DNA of 64,000 bases. It comes from Nothopassalora personata. Its lineage: Eukaryota; Ascomycota; Dothideomycetes; Mycosphaerellales; Mycosphaerellaceae. The notes beneath the pieces are model-generated. The model had not been told where the DNA came from, did not search any database, and saw nothing but the letters and a program-made list of their open reading frames with translations. Below are positions 40,553 to 50,913 of this stretch, one piece after another (within the stretch, counting starts at the first letter, position 1; the number at the start of each line of letters is the position of its first letter). The stretch is taken from assembly GCA_033816765.1 (NCBI GenBank), contig CM066287.1, forward strand, positions 3,534,001 to 3,598,000, in the 5' to 3' direction. The position numbers were made by a program, and so were the translations under genes.

Positions 40553-41217
40553 CTTGGTTGCGCTGCGCAATGTAAAAGCAAAGGGAATGTGACGATGAAC
40601 AACGAAGCGCATGAAAGTAAAGGTAAGGAAAACAGAGGTGGCGATCTGCTCTGTTCTCAGGCTTGCCTTCGATAAGGAAGTCGCGCTCGTCGTGCCTGCT
40701 TCATGTGGAAAAGCAGGTGTTGACGCCACGCGAGAGCTGCACCTTCTTCTCTTCGCGCTCATTCTCTGTGAGTATTGCTCCCTTGCCAATGCAAAGCGGC
40801 GTCGTCAGCGTAGTCAAGGGGGAACTGCTAGATGCTTGTGCAGCTTAAATCGGTGCCACGGCCTGCTTTCTGCGGCTGACACTGCAGGCAAGACGCTGAT
40901 TACTTTTGAGCATGGCTATAGCGAAGTGGTAGCTTGGCTAGCCTGAAGGCAGCGAAGCATAGGAGCGCGCCTCGCACGCGTCGTTTCTACGATCGCTTAA
41001 GAAATCGAGGTTCTTATAGCACTGTACGAAGCATGATTTGGCTGTCGTTCTTGAATGCTATACCGGCCACGTCTTGTGTCCACAGCCCTTGTTCCCTCCT
41101 GGAGCACCAGTGACAAAAGCCACTCTGTGTCCCCGGAGCGGGCCTCTGTGCAGTCTTGACCTGTGATCAATAACTTGTCTCTTACATCCCTCCGATCCCG
41201 ATATGGCATATTGTCTC
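40553..41217. other. Intergenic region upstream of the OB-fold gene
   Basis: This lies between the RRP46 stop and the OB-fold start codon, both on the minus strand. The open frame of OB exon 1 extends upstream to 40789 and includes three more in-frame ATGs, so a longer N-terminus is possible. I chose 40552 because the extension looks like untranslated sequence. Confidence 0.4.
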
Positions 41218-41940
41218 TCAACTATAATCGCGCCATGCGTTCGCGGCCTTGGCGCGATCATGCAAAGCCTGCCGTAACCATGGCTCTTTTTGACCATCGC
41301 CATTCGCCATCGTTGAGTCTTCGCTGGACGATGCGACAACTGCAGCACAGGCGTGCTTTGCGGAGCTTGCCACCACATCCCACGTTTTGAGGTCGAATGA
41401 GCCAGATGACTGCTCGAGAAGCTGCTCGCCGTGCGTATTGAAAGCCACCGCATGTATGCTTGCGCATTGTGTGAGATCCTTCTCCTGGGGTCCTGCTTTG
41501 ATTTGTGCATTGTTGTCCACCGCCACTAGCACGGCACTCAGTGTAGCCGCGAGAGGGAGAGCACAGTCGACCAGTGCAGTGAAGGCAGCGTTAATGAGAG
41601 TCGGGATCAGGGAGATGTCGGCGTCGGATCGTCGAAGCTTGATACTGGGTTCTTTGGTGATCTGGAGTGTGATTTGTATCAGCGTGCGAGGATGCAAGTG
41701 GACGAGTATGATGCTTTTGAATAGCGGCTGCAGCACACTCTCGACCCAGCGCTCTCGTGGTCCTCCAACACCTGACAATGGTCTCAGGTTCACCTCAATG
41801 GCAGCTTCTTCTGGCAGCTCATCACGTCGCTGAACTTCGACTGGGCCGTTGACAGCAGCAATGGCAGTGAACAGCCCGTCCGCGAAGACCGTGGAGCCAT
41901 CCGCGCGCTCGAGCGGGTGTGGTATCAGCGCAGGACCCAT
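41218..41940 (-). CDS. RRP46: Exosome complex subunit RRP46 (RNase PH fold)
   Basis: This is a single exon of 240 residues from the ATG at 41940. The frame is open for a further 95 codons upstream, but the family begins close to HPLERADGS. The RNase PH core shows ADGSTVFADG, TAIAAVNGPVEVQRRDELPE, EVNLRPLSGVGGPRER, HPRTLIQITLQI and INAAFTALVDCALPL. Rrp46 is one of the six ring subunits of the RNA exosome, which degrades and trims RNA from the 3' end in nucleus and cytoplasm. In eukaryotes the ring is catalytically inactive. The start codon faces DSN1, with 475 bp between. Confidence 0.88.
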   Translation of the reverse strand: MGPALIPHPLERADGSTVFADGLFTAIAAVNGPVEVQRRDELPEEAAIEVNLRPLSGVGGPRERWVESVLQPLFKSIILVHLHPRTLIQITLQITKEPSIKLRRSDADISLIPTLINAAFTALVDCALPLAATLSAVLVAVDNNAQIKAGPQEKDLTQCASIHAVAFNTHGEQLLEQSSGSFDLKTWDVVASSAKHACAAVVASSSEDSTMANGDGQKEPWLRQALHDRAKAANAWRDYS

Positions 41941-42415
41941 CTCTGCTGGATGACTGTCGCGAGACGACTTCGAGCTGGCAATGAAGGCGTAGCAACGCGC
42001 GGGTGCCTCTCGCAGGTTGCTATGCTCTACGGCTCGCCTCAGCCCTCCAGCGGTCTCGGGCGACAAGTTTTGTGTCGTATAAAACGAAGCGACAGCCGGG
42101 CACTGCATGTGGCTTTTCGACGCTCGGGCTGGGGCTCGGGAGACCTGGTGATCCTGGTCTAGCGCGACGGGTAGCGGGAAGCTCATCCGATGTTTGGAGG
42201 AGGGCGCATGCAACACCTGCACCAAACAACGACATCCTTATCGCGTGGACGCGGCGATCGAGCAATTCACGCGACTTGGAGACTGGTTTCGCGCGTACTG
42301 CAGTCCCGGACGTGAGTGTACGATATCTGAAGCCGAGGACCCGGTGCTTACGACACACGACCACTGCGCGCACCTTCCACCGACGCGACATGAGCTATAC
42401 TTGCGCCGCAGAGAG
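41941..42415. promoter_or_regulatory. Bidirectional promoter region RRP46/DSN1
   Basis: 475 bp between the two divergent start codons. Both reading frames stay open across part of it, so the true starts could lie further out. No clear TATA box is seen. Confidence 0.45.
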
Positions 42416-44401
42416 ATGTCTATGGTCCTGACACGATCGCCACTGGAAGTCACTGGAATGAACGGAGGCGGGACGCAGAAGAGACGCAGTGCGCGACTCT
42501 CGCACGAGGGCGAGGCGGAGAATGAACCACCCGCCAAGAGGTCGAAGGCCAATGGCGTCAGCACCACGACCGTAAATACGAAGCAGCAAGATGGCGACAC
42601 TGCAAAAGCTCCAGCAAAGAAAGGTCGAAAGGGTATGGTGGATCGGCGCGCAAGTGGGATTCGTCAACTGACACGCGCACTAGTCTACGATCAGGACGAC
42701 GAAGGCTTCAGCTTCACGAAAGGGAAACGGGGCCGAGGAAAGGCAGCAAGAGAGGTAGAGAAGGCTTCAAACGAGATGAATGAGAAGCTGGAAGCTGCTC
42801 CCATGGTTCCCGCGGAGCCCTTTAGTGATGCGCCAGTATTGCAGCCTAATACAGGAGCCAATTCTGCAGGGACCGCGCAAAAGAAGACTCGCCGGAAGCT
42901 TCCAACCACGCCAGAGCAAGAGGTCGCAGAAAAGGTTGCGCGGAGGAGCAAACGGCTGTCCAACGACAACGATGCGGCTCCCGGTGCCCCAAATGAACCA
43001 GTGGTAGATGAGGCGACCCACACAAAATCGCATGCCAATGCCAAACGACCCCCGAACACAGAAAAGGCGCCACCCTTGACCGTGGAGAAGAAGCGTAAGC
43101 ATGGAGTCAATGGAGTGGAAGAAGAAAAGGTCATGACAATCTCTCTGCCTTTCGCAGACACGCCAGTCATCCGCAGGAATAAGGAGATGAGAAAGAACAG
43201 CGCTGAAAGTCATCGGAGAAGTAGCGCTGGAATGCGTGGCAAACGAGCGAGCAGTCTGATTGATGAGGGCAGAGGTCACGGTAAGTCTTTCCGAGCACCA
43301 ATGAGTTCTCACCTGACGCCTTTCCAAGCAGAGGCGTCACGAGGTTCGCCAATCTCCCCCGCAAGAAGATTCCTTGATGAACGCGACGGACTTGTCGCCA
43401 GGTCATCATCTCCAGATGCATGCGACCTTGACAGCCAGTCGGTGTTTGCCAAAGCTTTTTTGAGCGCGCCCAAAACATATACTGACAGCGAACGTTCCAC
43501 TACAGCTCTCCCGCATGCCGAGGTGCCTACCTCGGAATTCTTCAAACACATCTCCGCTGACCTCACAGAACCTCGACGGATGCGATGCTTGCTTGGCTGG
43601 TGTGGAACTCGCTCGTTACCTACTCAGCAAGACGTGCCGCAGGAAAGCAGTTTGCAGTCCAGCCCCGAGCTTCAGGCTTCGCAGATAGGTGCGCATACGT
43701 GCCCGAACGTGATGCCTACTATGCTAACAGGTCAGAAGCACATGCGATCCAGGAGGAGCTTGCTCAAGACCTGATCACGAAAGGCACACTGAGTGACTGG
43801 TTTTCACGGGACGAATCTGTACCTCCTCAAATACCTCTACGCAAGAAACCCAATCCGCGGAACGTGACAAATGCTGCGAAAGCTGAGGAATTGGAGAGAG
43901 AGCTTGAAAGGTCAGTGATTTGTCTCCATGCTTGTTCCGAACTCGTATGCTAATACACATTGCAGGCTAAAAGCTGAACGAGCCGAGTGGGACGAAGTAG
44001 CTCGATCGGCAGCAACACTTAGTTCTCAACCCGAAAGAACCGAGTCGGAGACGGGGCAATTGTCACCCGTGCGCCTTGATGTTCTTGACAGTCCGCAGCG
44101 CCATATTCTTGAACAACTGCAACAGCCCGACACAGAATCAGCCATCCAGCCAGAAACGCTCCATGACCGCTTGAGATCGATATCGCAGGACCTCGAATTC
44201 TCGGTCGATCGATTCGCCCATGGACTGCACGCTCTAAGCAGTACACGGGAGACGGCAGAGCGTGTTGCAGAACGTTCTTTGGCTGACGCAGCGAATGTTT
44301 TGGAAGAACGAGAGAAGCAGCGAGCTTCCACAACGAATCCCGTCGACCAGATGGATGTACTTAGAGGTCTTGCGAGGGTGCTGAATGCACAGTACAGATG
44401 A
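42416..44401 (+). CDS. DSN1: Kinetochore MIS12/MIND complex subunit DSN1/Mis13
   Basis: Exons are 42416-43280, 43332-43688, 43736-43910 and 43966-44401, with introns of 51, 47 and 55 bp; the product is 610 residues. The first half is basic and disordered. The Mis13 signature follows: RRSSAGMRGKRASSLIDEG, VPTSEFFKHISADLTEPRRM then LLGWCGTRSL, EAHAIQEELAQDLI, LSDWFSRDE, and a coiled coil. The protein links inner and outer kinetochore within the four-subunit MIND complex. The basic RRxS around the RRSS site matches where Aurora B is known to phosphorylate Dsn1. The first intron is a multiple of three without stops, so it could be retained. Start choice: ATG 42416 or 42422; the frame is open further upstream. 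Confidence 0.85.
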
Positions 44402-45639
44402 GAAGGGCACACTGTCAAATACAGTCTACTGGCGGCAGACCTACACAATAATGAATGAAATGATGGCCCTTTGCACTTCCCTTACTACTACCTACACCCC
44501 AGCTGATGGCCCCCATCTACCGCAGACGACCAGCGCGAGCGTCGGTCCCACATGATACCAGAGCATGCTTGACGCGCAAAGATTCAGTGTGAATTGGCTT
44601 TGGAACGTGCGTTTTTCTGCGTCGGGAATGAGTGATCGAAACTTGAGCAAGACCAGACAGACGAGTGTCTGACTGTGCTGCCAGGACCATAATTCTTTTT
44701 GTCCTGGCGAAGAATCATTGTCTGTCCTTGTCTCTTATCAGACCTGGCAGAGGTGCATTGCAGCTCCTCGGGTGGTTGCTACCCTTAGAACGCATCTGCG
44801 CCTGCTGCAGAGTAGCGCTGGCTTCGTGGCTGTATTTGCATTGCGCTGTTATGGTCAGTACCCACTGCGTTCAAGGCGATGTGCGCACGCATGCACGAGA
44901 ATTCACTCGCCCAGCGGCGAAACTCATCGCAATGCCCTTCCACCACCATCGCTGTGCCGTCTCAATGGAGACATGCAAGTGGACTGATGTGCGCAGTGTC
45001 TTCTTGCTCTGCTGATTGGAGAGCTGTTATAGCACGATAGCCTACCGAGTGGCGTCGGTTCCCAGCGCGGTTAGCTTTAACTACCGCCGGACATTAACAG
45101 TGTCACATGCACACTGCTGATGGGCGAATTAGCCGCGCGATGCAGGCACCAGGGTGACACCAAGACCTATAAGAAACAAGCAACAAGACACAGCGCTACG
45201 GCGACACAGCGAAGTAGCGACATAGCAACATGGCTGCATTGCAACATCGCGATACGACACGACAAGCGAGAATAGAGCGCGTCTAGACATTGTAACAACT
45301 TTAGCACTAAATAAGGACACTATAAGCCACCGCGTGACGAGCACGGAATTACTAAAAATTTAGGACAGCCGAAGAGACAATGATAAGACACGCCGCTAAG
45401 GGGCATAGCATTTTAAGTACTATACTTCGAGAGGGAGATAGCTACACTTTCTACGGCGAGACACTACCTATAGTAGCTTTTAAGTAGGTAACACCGTAAA
45501 ATAAGAGACACTAGATTAGATTAGTATTTAACACTATCGCATTAGAGCCACTACCTTAGGACATCTAGAAGTGCTATGATCAAATCAATCCATCAATCAA
45601 TCAACTAATCGAACTATCTCATTAAGCCGATCAAGGACG
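44402..45639. other. Gene-poor region with partly decayed repeat
   Basis: Up to about 45150 composition is normal without genes. From there to 45575 the sequence is enriched in CTA/TAG and looks RIP-altered. An ATCA-type simple repeat occurs at about 45586-45607. Confidence 0.45.
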
Positions 45640-46085
45640 AAAATATTCCATCTTAGGCCGCAAATCGGTCCATATACATCTCATCGCGGATGTATTCGAA
45701 GACCTCGATCCAGTCCACATGAGGCATTCGCACACCCTGGAAATAGATGTGACGAAGGGAAGTCTTAAAGGTCATGAGAACTGGTATGATCAGCTTTGCC
45801 GAATCGAGCGAGACGTCGTGTGGCGGAGCTCAGTGACAGCAATCTGTATCTAAGTCTTCAAAAAAACTCCATATAGATTTTGCTTCTTGCTCGAACTGAA
45901 ACGTCTTGTAAGCGCACGATTGAGGTTTAGCTACGGGGGTGTAGCTTGGAAGACTCGGCTTCGTCCCGGTGCTCGGAGAGCGTGATACGTTCCACGTCGC
46001 CTCCGAGATTGTGATCCTCAATGAGTTTGGTGGTGGTATCGAGTTCGTGTACGGCCTTGGCTAACAGCTGCCGTATATGTTCCAT
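45640..46085 (-). pseudogene. Relic of an uncharacterised fungal protein
   Basis: The minus strand starts with ATG 46084 (MEHIRQLLAKAVHELDTTTK), meets a stop after about 52 codons, and continues in frame through further stops. It includes a phrase like HIYFQGVRMPHVDWIEVFEY and ends with RDEMYMDRFAA. The L-x-x-I-x-F-x-x-V...W-x-x-V-F-E-x-I-R pattern recalls large F-box-like families of Dothideomycetes, but I cannot assign it. At least three in-frame stops argue for a pseudogene. Confidence 0.35.
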
Positions 46086-48462
46086 AGTAGCTGCGACCGA
46101 AGCCGACGAGTCTCTAGGTCACCCGCCAGCTCAAGCGCGTAGGAGAAGAGTGCCTACTAGCTCTAGTGATTAAGTCTAGGAGTCTCAAAGGAAGCATGTA
46201 TTTCAGAAGTAGTCAGTAATGTCGAGATGTAAAATCCCACTGAGCTTGTTTAGGACCGGTTAGAGACAGTTTCGTACCCTCTTTCGCCCCAAACCAACCG
46301 ACAAGAAGAGAGACGGTCCATTAGAGCCCCCAATAGCACGAGAAGATACGTGACCATACGCGACTGCGGAACAAGCCTCTCGATAAGGTCGTCCAAAGGA
46401 GAGCGCCTTCACGCGGCGGACGACGTAAGTACCTTCGTTACAACGAAGGGAAACTAAGTCTCTCCCTCTCGGAACCTCTCTCTCGAAACCTCTATAGGGA
46501 TAGAAGGGTCGTCGATCCCCTTCTCCTATGACTACTATCTCCTCCTCCTCCTCCCCCGTCGTACGATACGGCGCGAAACGACTAGCGAGTTACCTCGAAA
46601 GAGGAAGAAGGAGACGAACAGCCGACCGACTATATCCTCGAACGAACGAGAGGAGCCCGGTCGGAGGGAGGGCTCGCAAACTACGTAAACTGCCGGCCGG
46701 CTAGACGCTCGTGCGACGGGTACGACCGGCGATTTGGGAAATTCTTCGCCTTTCGATCCCCAACCGACGACGCGCAATACAAGACATACCGGGCACGTTG
46801 CGCGCTACCGTAGCAATATTTTCGACCTTTGTCTCGAATACAGAGCTTTGCTCGCGATCCTTTAATGTCCAGGCGCGCCGGGGCTTTTCTGTTCCAATTT
46901 TGAATTTGGCCGTAGGCTACGACCCGTGTTATATAGTCTAGGACTCATACAGCACGTTAATGGAACAATCAATCAATCAAGCCTCTCGATGAAAATTCGC
47001 GATCCCGAATCGAAGCACAACGCAAAGGCCTATTACTTCATCCTAAATCTTGCAAATCCACAAGGATACAACCATGAGATTTCTTGCTTTCCTTTTGAGC
47101 ATTACTGGCGCTACTGCTTTCGTCGTCAACTGCAATAACGGTACAGAAGGAAATCGCGGCTGCTAAGCCAATGGTCTTCATACTTATTGTGTAAGCTTCT
47201 ACAGCTCGTGACATTCGTATCTTGCTCAAGGTCCATGGGACTTCTAGACTCTTGAACTGAATATAGTGATCAGAAATCATGAAGACTTGCTAACCTTAGT
47301 TCTTTGGGTCCAGTGCACGGAACATGGGTACTCTTTCGAATTCCCAACGCCTCGAGACGTAACTATACTCTCGAAGAACAAGGCAGGAACGAGTGTCTGC
47401 ACTTCGTTGGGCAAGACTGGAAGTGTCTGGTGTGCCGCGTAGTGTCGCATTATGGCAAGTTGATTGGTACTTGATCGGGGCTTACAGAATAGGGAGTTCA
47501 GAGGCAGACAGTGTATTGCATGTGTCATCCTAATTCTTGGCGGCTACTACCTTAGGTCTTGCCCCTTGTAGATTTTGAGTGATGACTAAGATTGGGGGCT
47601 GCCCATAGCCTCTCCGGTTGCCCGCGGTCTACCCGCTCCAAGCGAGGTCTAGCCAGGCAACATATCACCTTGCAATCTCGCTCGGATTCGTCTCTTCCCG
47701 CCGGCTCGTGCAGGACGCTCAGAATCTCCGCCTCCAGGCCCTAGACGGGCTGCGTAAGGAGGATCTCGAGGGACTGTTCATTGTGATCCACCACTCCACC
47801 TGCGCATGCTTGCTGCAAGTGTAGTCGCGCATCAAATTACCATGCAGCATGAAAGACCTGATGGTTGTGTGGAGGCCAGATGTGTCATTTCCTCTGCAAA
47901 TGCTGTTGTCCAGCGAAATCTGTACAGGAAGACCACATTCACGTGCACCCCTTGCTCAACGCACAGTCCAGGTTCATTTCACTATCCACTGGCGCAGATC
48001 CACCCAATTGAAGACATCGTCCCCTGCATAAGAGTCGAAGCGCCGTGCTTGGTGCCTGTCACTCGACCAGAGGCGCTTGCTGACGTCCTCCCATCAAGCG
48101 CAGGATAGCCTTTCGGTTCAGAATAGACTTCCTGTCGTGCCTGTCCACGATCTCTAGCGGATGTTTTGATTGTTTCAAATCTAGCTGCGTTCTTGCAGTT
48201 GTGTTCGTACATCGACGACAGAACTTGGGACTCTCTGTGGACTTTGCAAACAACAACACCACCGACGGATACCGCTGCGGACTCGTTCCACGACTAGGAG
48301 GATTTGAAGAACTATACTGTGGCCCCACATGGTACATCCGGGTCTACCGGCCAATATCAGTGTCCCGAGTAGATAGTGATTGCTTGCAAGAAGAACACTG
48401 GTCGACAAAGCATCAGGGAGGCCGAGAACGCTTGATGGTTTACGGCGGTGGAAAGATATATC
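46086..48462. other. Gene-poor region, degraded sequence
   Basis: Between 46100 and 46990 the sequence has long pyrimidine-rich and CG-containing stretches, with no frame of interest. An AATC simple repeat sits at about 46966-46981. At 47571-47604 lies a motif shared with 59531-59564. From 47600 to the LIM gene I see only short frames. Confidence 0.4.
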
Positions 48463-50913
48463 ATGTCGCTGGCTGCCGCACTCGCCGCAGATGGCGTGCG
48501 GCCAGTCAGCTTTCTACCCTCCATCAAATGCTCAGACTGCGGCGATGAGATACAGATAGCTGAAATGGGCGACCATGTGTGCACGACCTCACCGTTAATC
48601 GCACCACGAGCACCAGCGACGACCGGCACAATCAACCCTTTCACCTTGCGGCGAATGAATGCAAGAGGGCAGCAGCCAGCGGCTACGCTCCCATCACAGG
48701 CACAGTCCGCGTTGATACCTCATGTTGATGGCACGTCCCTCGACACGGCAGCAAGCACTCCAGTGCAGAAGCCACAGCGAATGCCATTGCCGAGGATCAA
48801 CTCTGTCGCTGCGAATAAGCCGTTCCTGGCTCCCCGACCAGCCCCGTTCGAGCTTCCTCTGTCTCCAGCTCTAAGCAGTCGATCGGGAAGCAGTAGCGTG
48901 GGCAAGTCGGGATATCTACGCAGTAGGACCGGTCCAGCACCTCGGCTGTTCGACTTTCGCCCTCCAAGTCCTGAGCTTTCAGCAAATCTGGACTGCGCCT
49001 TTCCCCCGTTCCCGACCTCTGCTGAGGCCAAACGGCGACCTTCTACCAGTCAAAGTAGCGATGGGCGGAAGACTCCAACTGATAGCGAGCGTGCACCATC
49101 ACGAGGAGGATCGCGCCTGGATCATGTCATGTTGGCAGAGCCTGAGCCACTTGATATGGCGCCCATGAGTCCATATTTCGGCACTAATTCAAACGTGCTG
49201 CAAAAAGTCGACAACTTGAAGAGCGGTCCCTTCGATTCAACACGCAGGAAGGCCAGCGGGGATCGAGAGACAGAAAGCACTCGCAGACCAAGTCTGGCTC
49301 CAGTGGAGGACGACCGGCCTGTGACCGCCACACATCACGACTCGTCACCGCAGCAGAATGACGATTCAGATGTAAATTCTTACCCATTCGATGAGCAACA
49401 TGACCAGAAAAAGGTGCCACCACCGCGGCCAGCGCGGCCCACGGAAGAAGTTCTGCGACTCAGCTTCCTAGACCAGATGAGCGAAGAGCCGGTGAGAATC
49501 ATGGCAGCTTCGCTGTCGCAGAACAGCAGTCAAGACTCCGACACCTCGCGTAGCCATACCTACCCGTCACTCAAGGATGCAGGAGAACATGGGGCGCGGG
49601 GCAATAACCTTGTAAGAATGCGCAGTGAGCCTCAGCTGCACGTCACTGCCCGCAGACCTTCGTTGAAAGAAAGTGCTGACCGCAACCGTCCCGACATATT
49701 CCAAGATGGCGAAACTCACTCTCCTGGCCGCCGGACAGATAGAAGACATCAAGATGCGCCTCCTGTTCCCAAAGCAGTGCTGACTTATCGTGAGAACCTG
49801 ACGCATACTCCGACAGGCTCCAGCTCTTCCGTGACTTCATCGACGAACTCACGAGCCAACACCACCAGTAGTGGAATCAGCCCTGCGGGTAGTGTTGCAA
49901 GCAGCTTAGACACCTTCGCGCCGCTTTCGACCGAGCCAAGAGGATATGGTGGGGAAGATCAGATGCGAGTGCCTGCTCTGAACGTCAGCAGAAGCCCTGA
50001 AAAGTCAGCGCAGAGTCACCAGCGACCAGCACTCGATCAGGACGCTCCTCAATACCCTAGGAAGGCATCCCTCAGCCCTCTCGAATCACCAAGGGACCCA
50101 GCTTCGTCCACACCACAGGAGCGCTTGGGACATGCCTTCGAGCCTCGGACGTCAATGCCGACTAGACCAGCGCTGACCAAAGCGCAGCCGAAGCCGACGT
50201 CAACGCCCTCCGAGCATATGCCTACGCCCGCGGAGCTTTCTAGACCAAGGCATGTTGGCTCGACTAGCTCAAATACGGAACACTTCGAACAGTCTCGTTC
50301 TGGTAGCATTCGTAGCTCGTCATCCAGAATGCCTGAACCACAAGGCGTCTCGACCAACGTGCTGCAGCCTCCGCCAATGCCACAGGAAACGCGACGACAG
50401 CATGGGATACGGCCGACCAACGCTAAGCCTAGATGCAGAGGGTGTGGTCTGATGATCGAAGGAAAATCCGTCAAAGCCGCTGACGGTCGTCTGACAGGAC
50501 GATGGCACAAGGCCTGCTTCGTCTGTCGCTCATGCCAACAGCCTTTCATGACCGCCGATTTCTACGTGATCAACAATGAGCCATATTGTGAGCAACATTA
50601 CCACGAGAAGAATGGCTCGCTTTGCCACGGATGTCACCGAGGAATCGAAGGCCAGTATCTGGAAACTTCGAGCTCGACACGGTTTGGAAGCGTGGACAAG
50701 AAGTTTCATCCGCGTTGCTTCACCTGCTGCGAATGCCGAATGGTACTGGCGCAGGACTATTTCGAGATGACAGGCAGAGTTTACTGCGAGAGACATGCTC
50801 TTGCTGCAATGCGTGCCCAAGCACGACTCGGTTCAAGTCTGCAGTCTCCTGACAAGCGAAATCTAATTGCAGAGCGACGCACTACTCGACTCATCCATCC
50901 CATGATGGCTTGA
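48463..50913 (+). CDS. LIM-domain protein, Pxl1 (paxillin-like) homologue
   Basis: This is a single exon of 816 residues. The N-terminus (MSLAAALAADGVRPVSFLPSI is the first part) has a small Cys/His cluster, CSDCGDEI...GDHVC, at about 23-40. A long Ser/Pro-rich disordered region follows. Two C-terminal LIM zinc modules lie at about 658-713 (CRGC...WHKACFVCRSC...YCEQH) and 721-778 (CHGC...FHPRCFTCCEC...YCERH). In yeasts, Pxl1 works at the contractile ring and at sites of polarised growth with Rho signalling. The ATG at 48463 is chosen; the in-frame GTG upstream is not a plausible start. The putative TPxP and SPxx sites fit cell-cycle control (inference). Confidence 0.85.
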   Translation: MSLAAALAADGVRPVSFLPSIKCSDCGDEIQIAEMGDHVCTTSPLIAPRAPATTGTINPFTLRRMNARGQQPAATLPSQAQSALIPHVDGTSLDTAASTPVQKPQRMPLPRINSVAANKPFLAPRPAPFELPLSPALSSRSGSSSVGKSGYLRSRTGPAPRLFDFRPPSPELSANLDCAFPPFPTSAEAKRRPSTSQSSDGRKTPTDSERAPSRGGSRLDHVMLAEPEPLDMAPMSPYFGTNSNVLQKVDNLKSGPFDSTRRKASGDRETESTRRPSLAPVEDDRPVTATHHDSSPQQNDDSDVNSYPFDEQHDQKKVPPPRPARPTEEVLRLSFLDQMSEEPVRIMAASLSQNSSQDSDTSRSHTYPSLKDAGEHGARGNNLVRMRSEPQLHVTARRPSLKESADRNRPDIFQDGETHSPGRRTDRRHQDAPPVPKAVLTYRENLTHTPTGSSSSVTSSTNSRANTTSSGISPAGSVASSLDTFAPLSTEPRGYGGEDQMRVPALNVSRSPEKSAQSHQRPALDQDAPQYPRKASLSPLESPRDPASSTPQERLGHAFEPRTSMPTRPALTKAQPKPTSTPSEHMPTPAELSRPRHVGSTSSNTEHFEQSRSGSIRSSSSRMPEPQGVSTNVLQPPPMPQETRRQHGIRPTNAKPRCRGCGLMIEGKSVKAADGRLTGRWHKACFVCRSCQQPFMTADFYVINNEPYCEQHYHEKNGSLCHGCHRGIEGQYLETSSSTRFGSVDKKFHPRCFTCCECRMVLAQDYFEMTGRVYCERHALAAMRAQARLGSSLQSPDKRNLIAERRTTRLIHPMMA

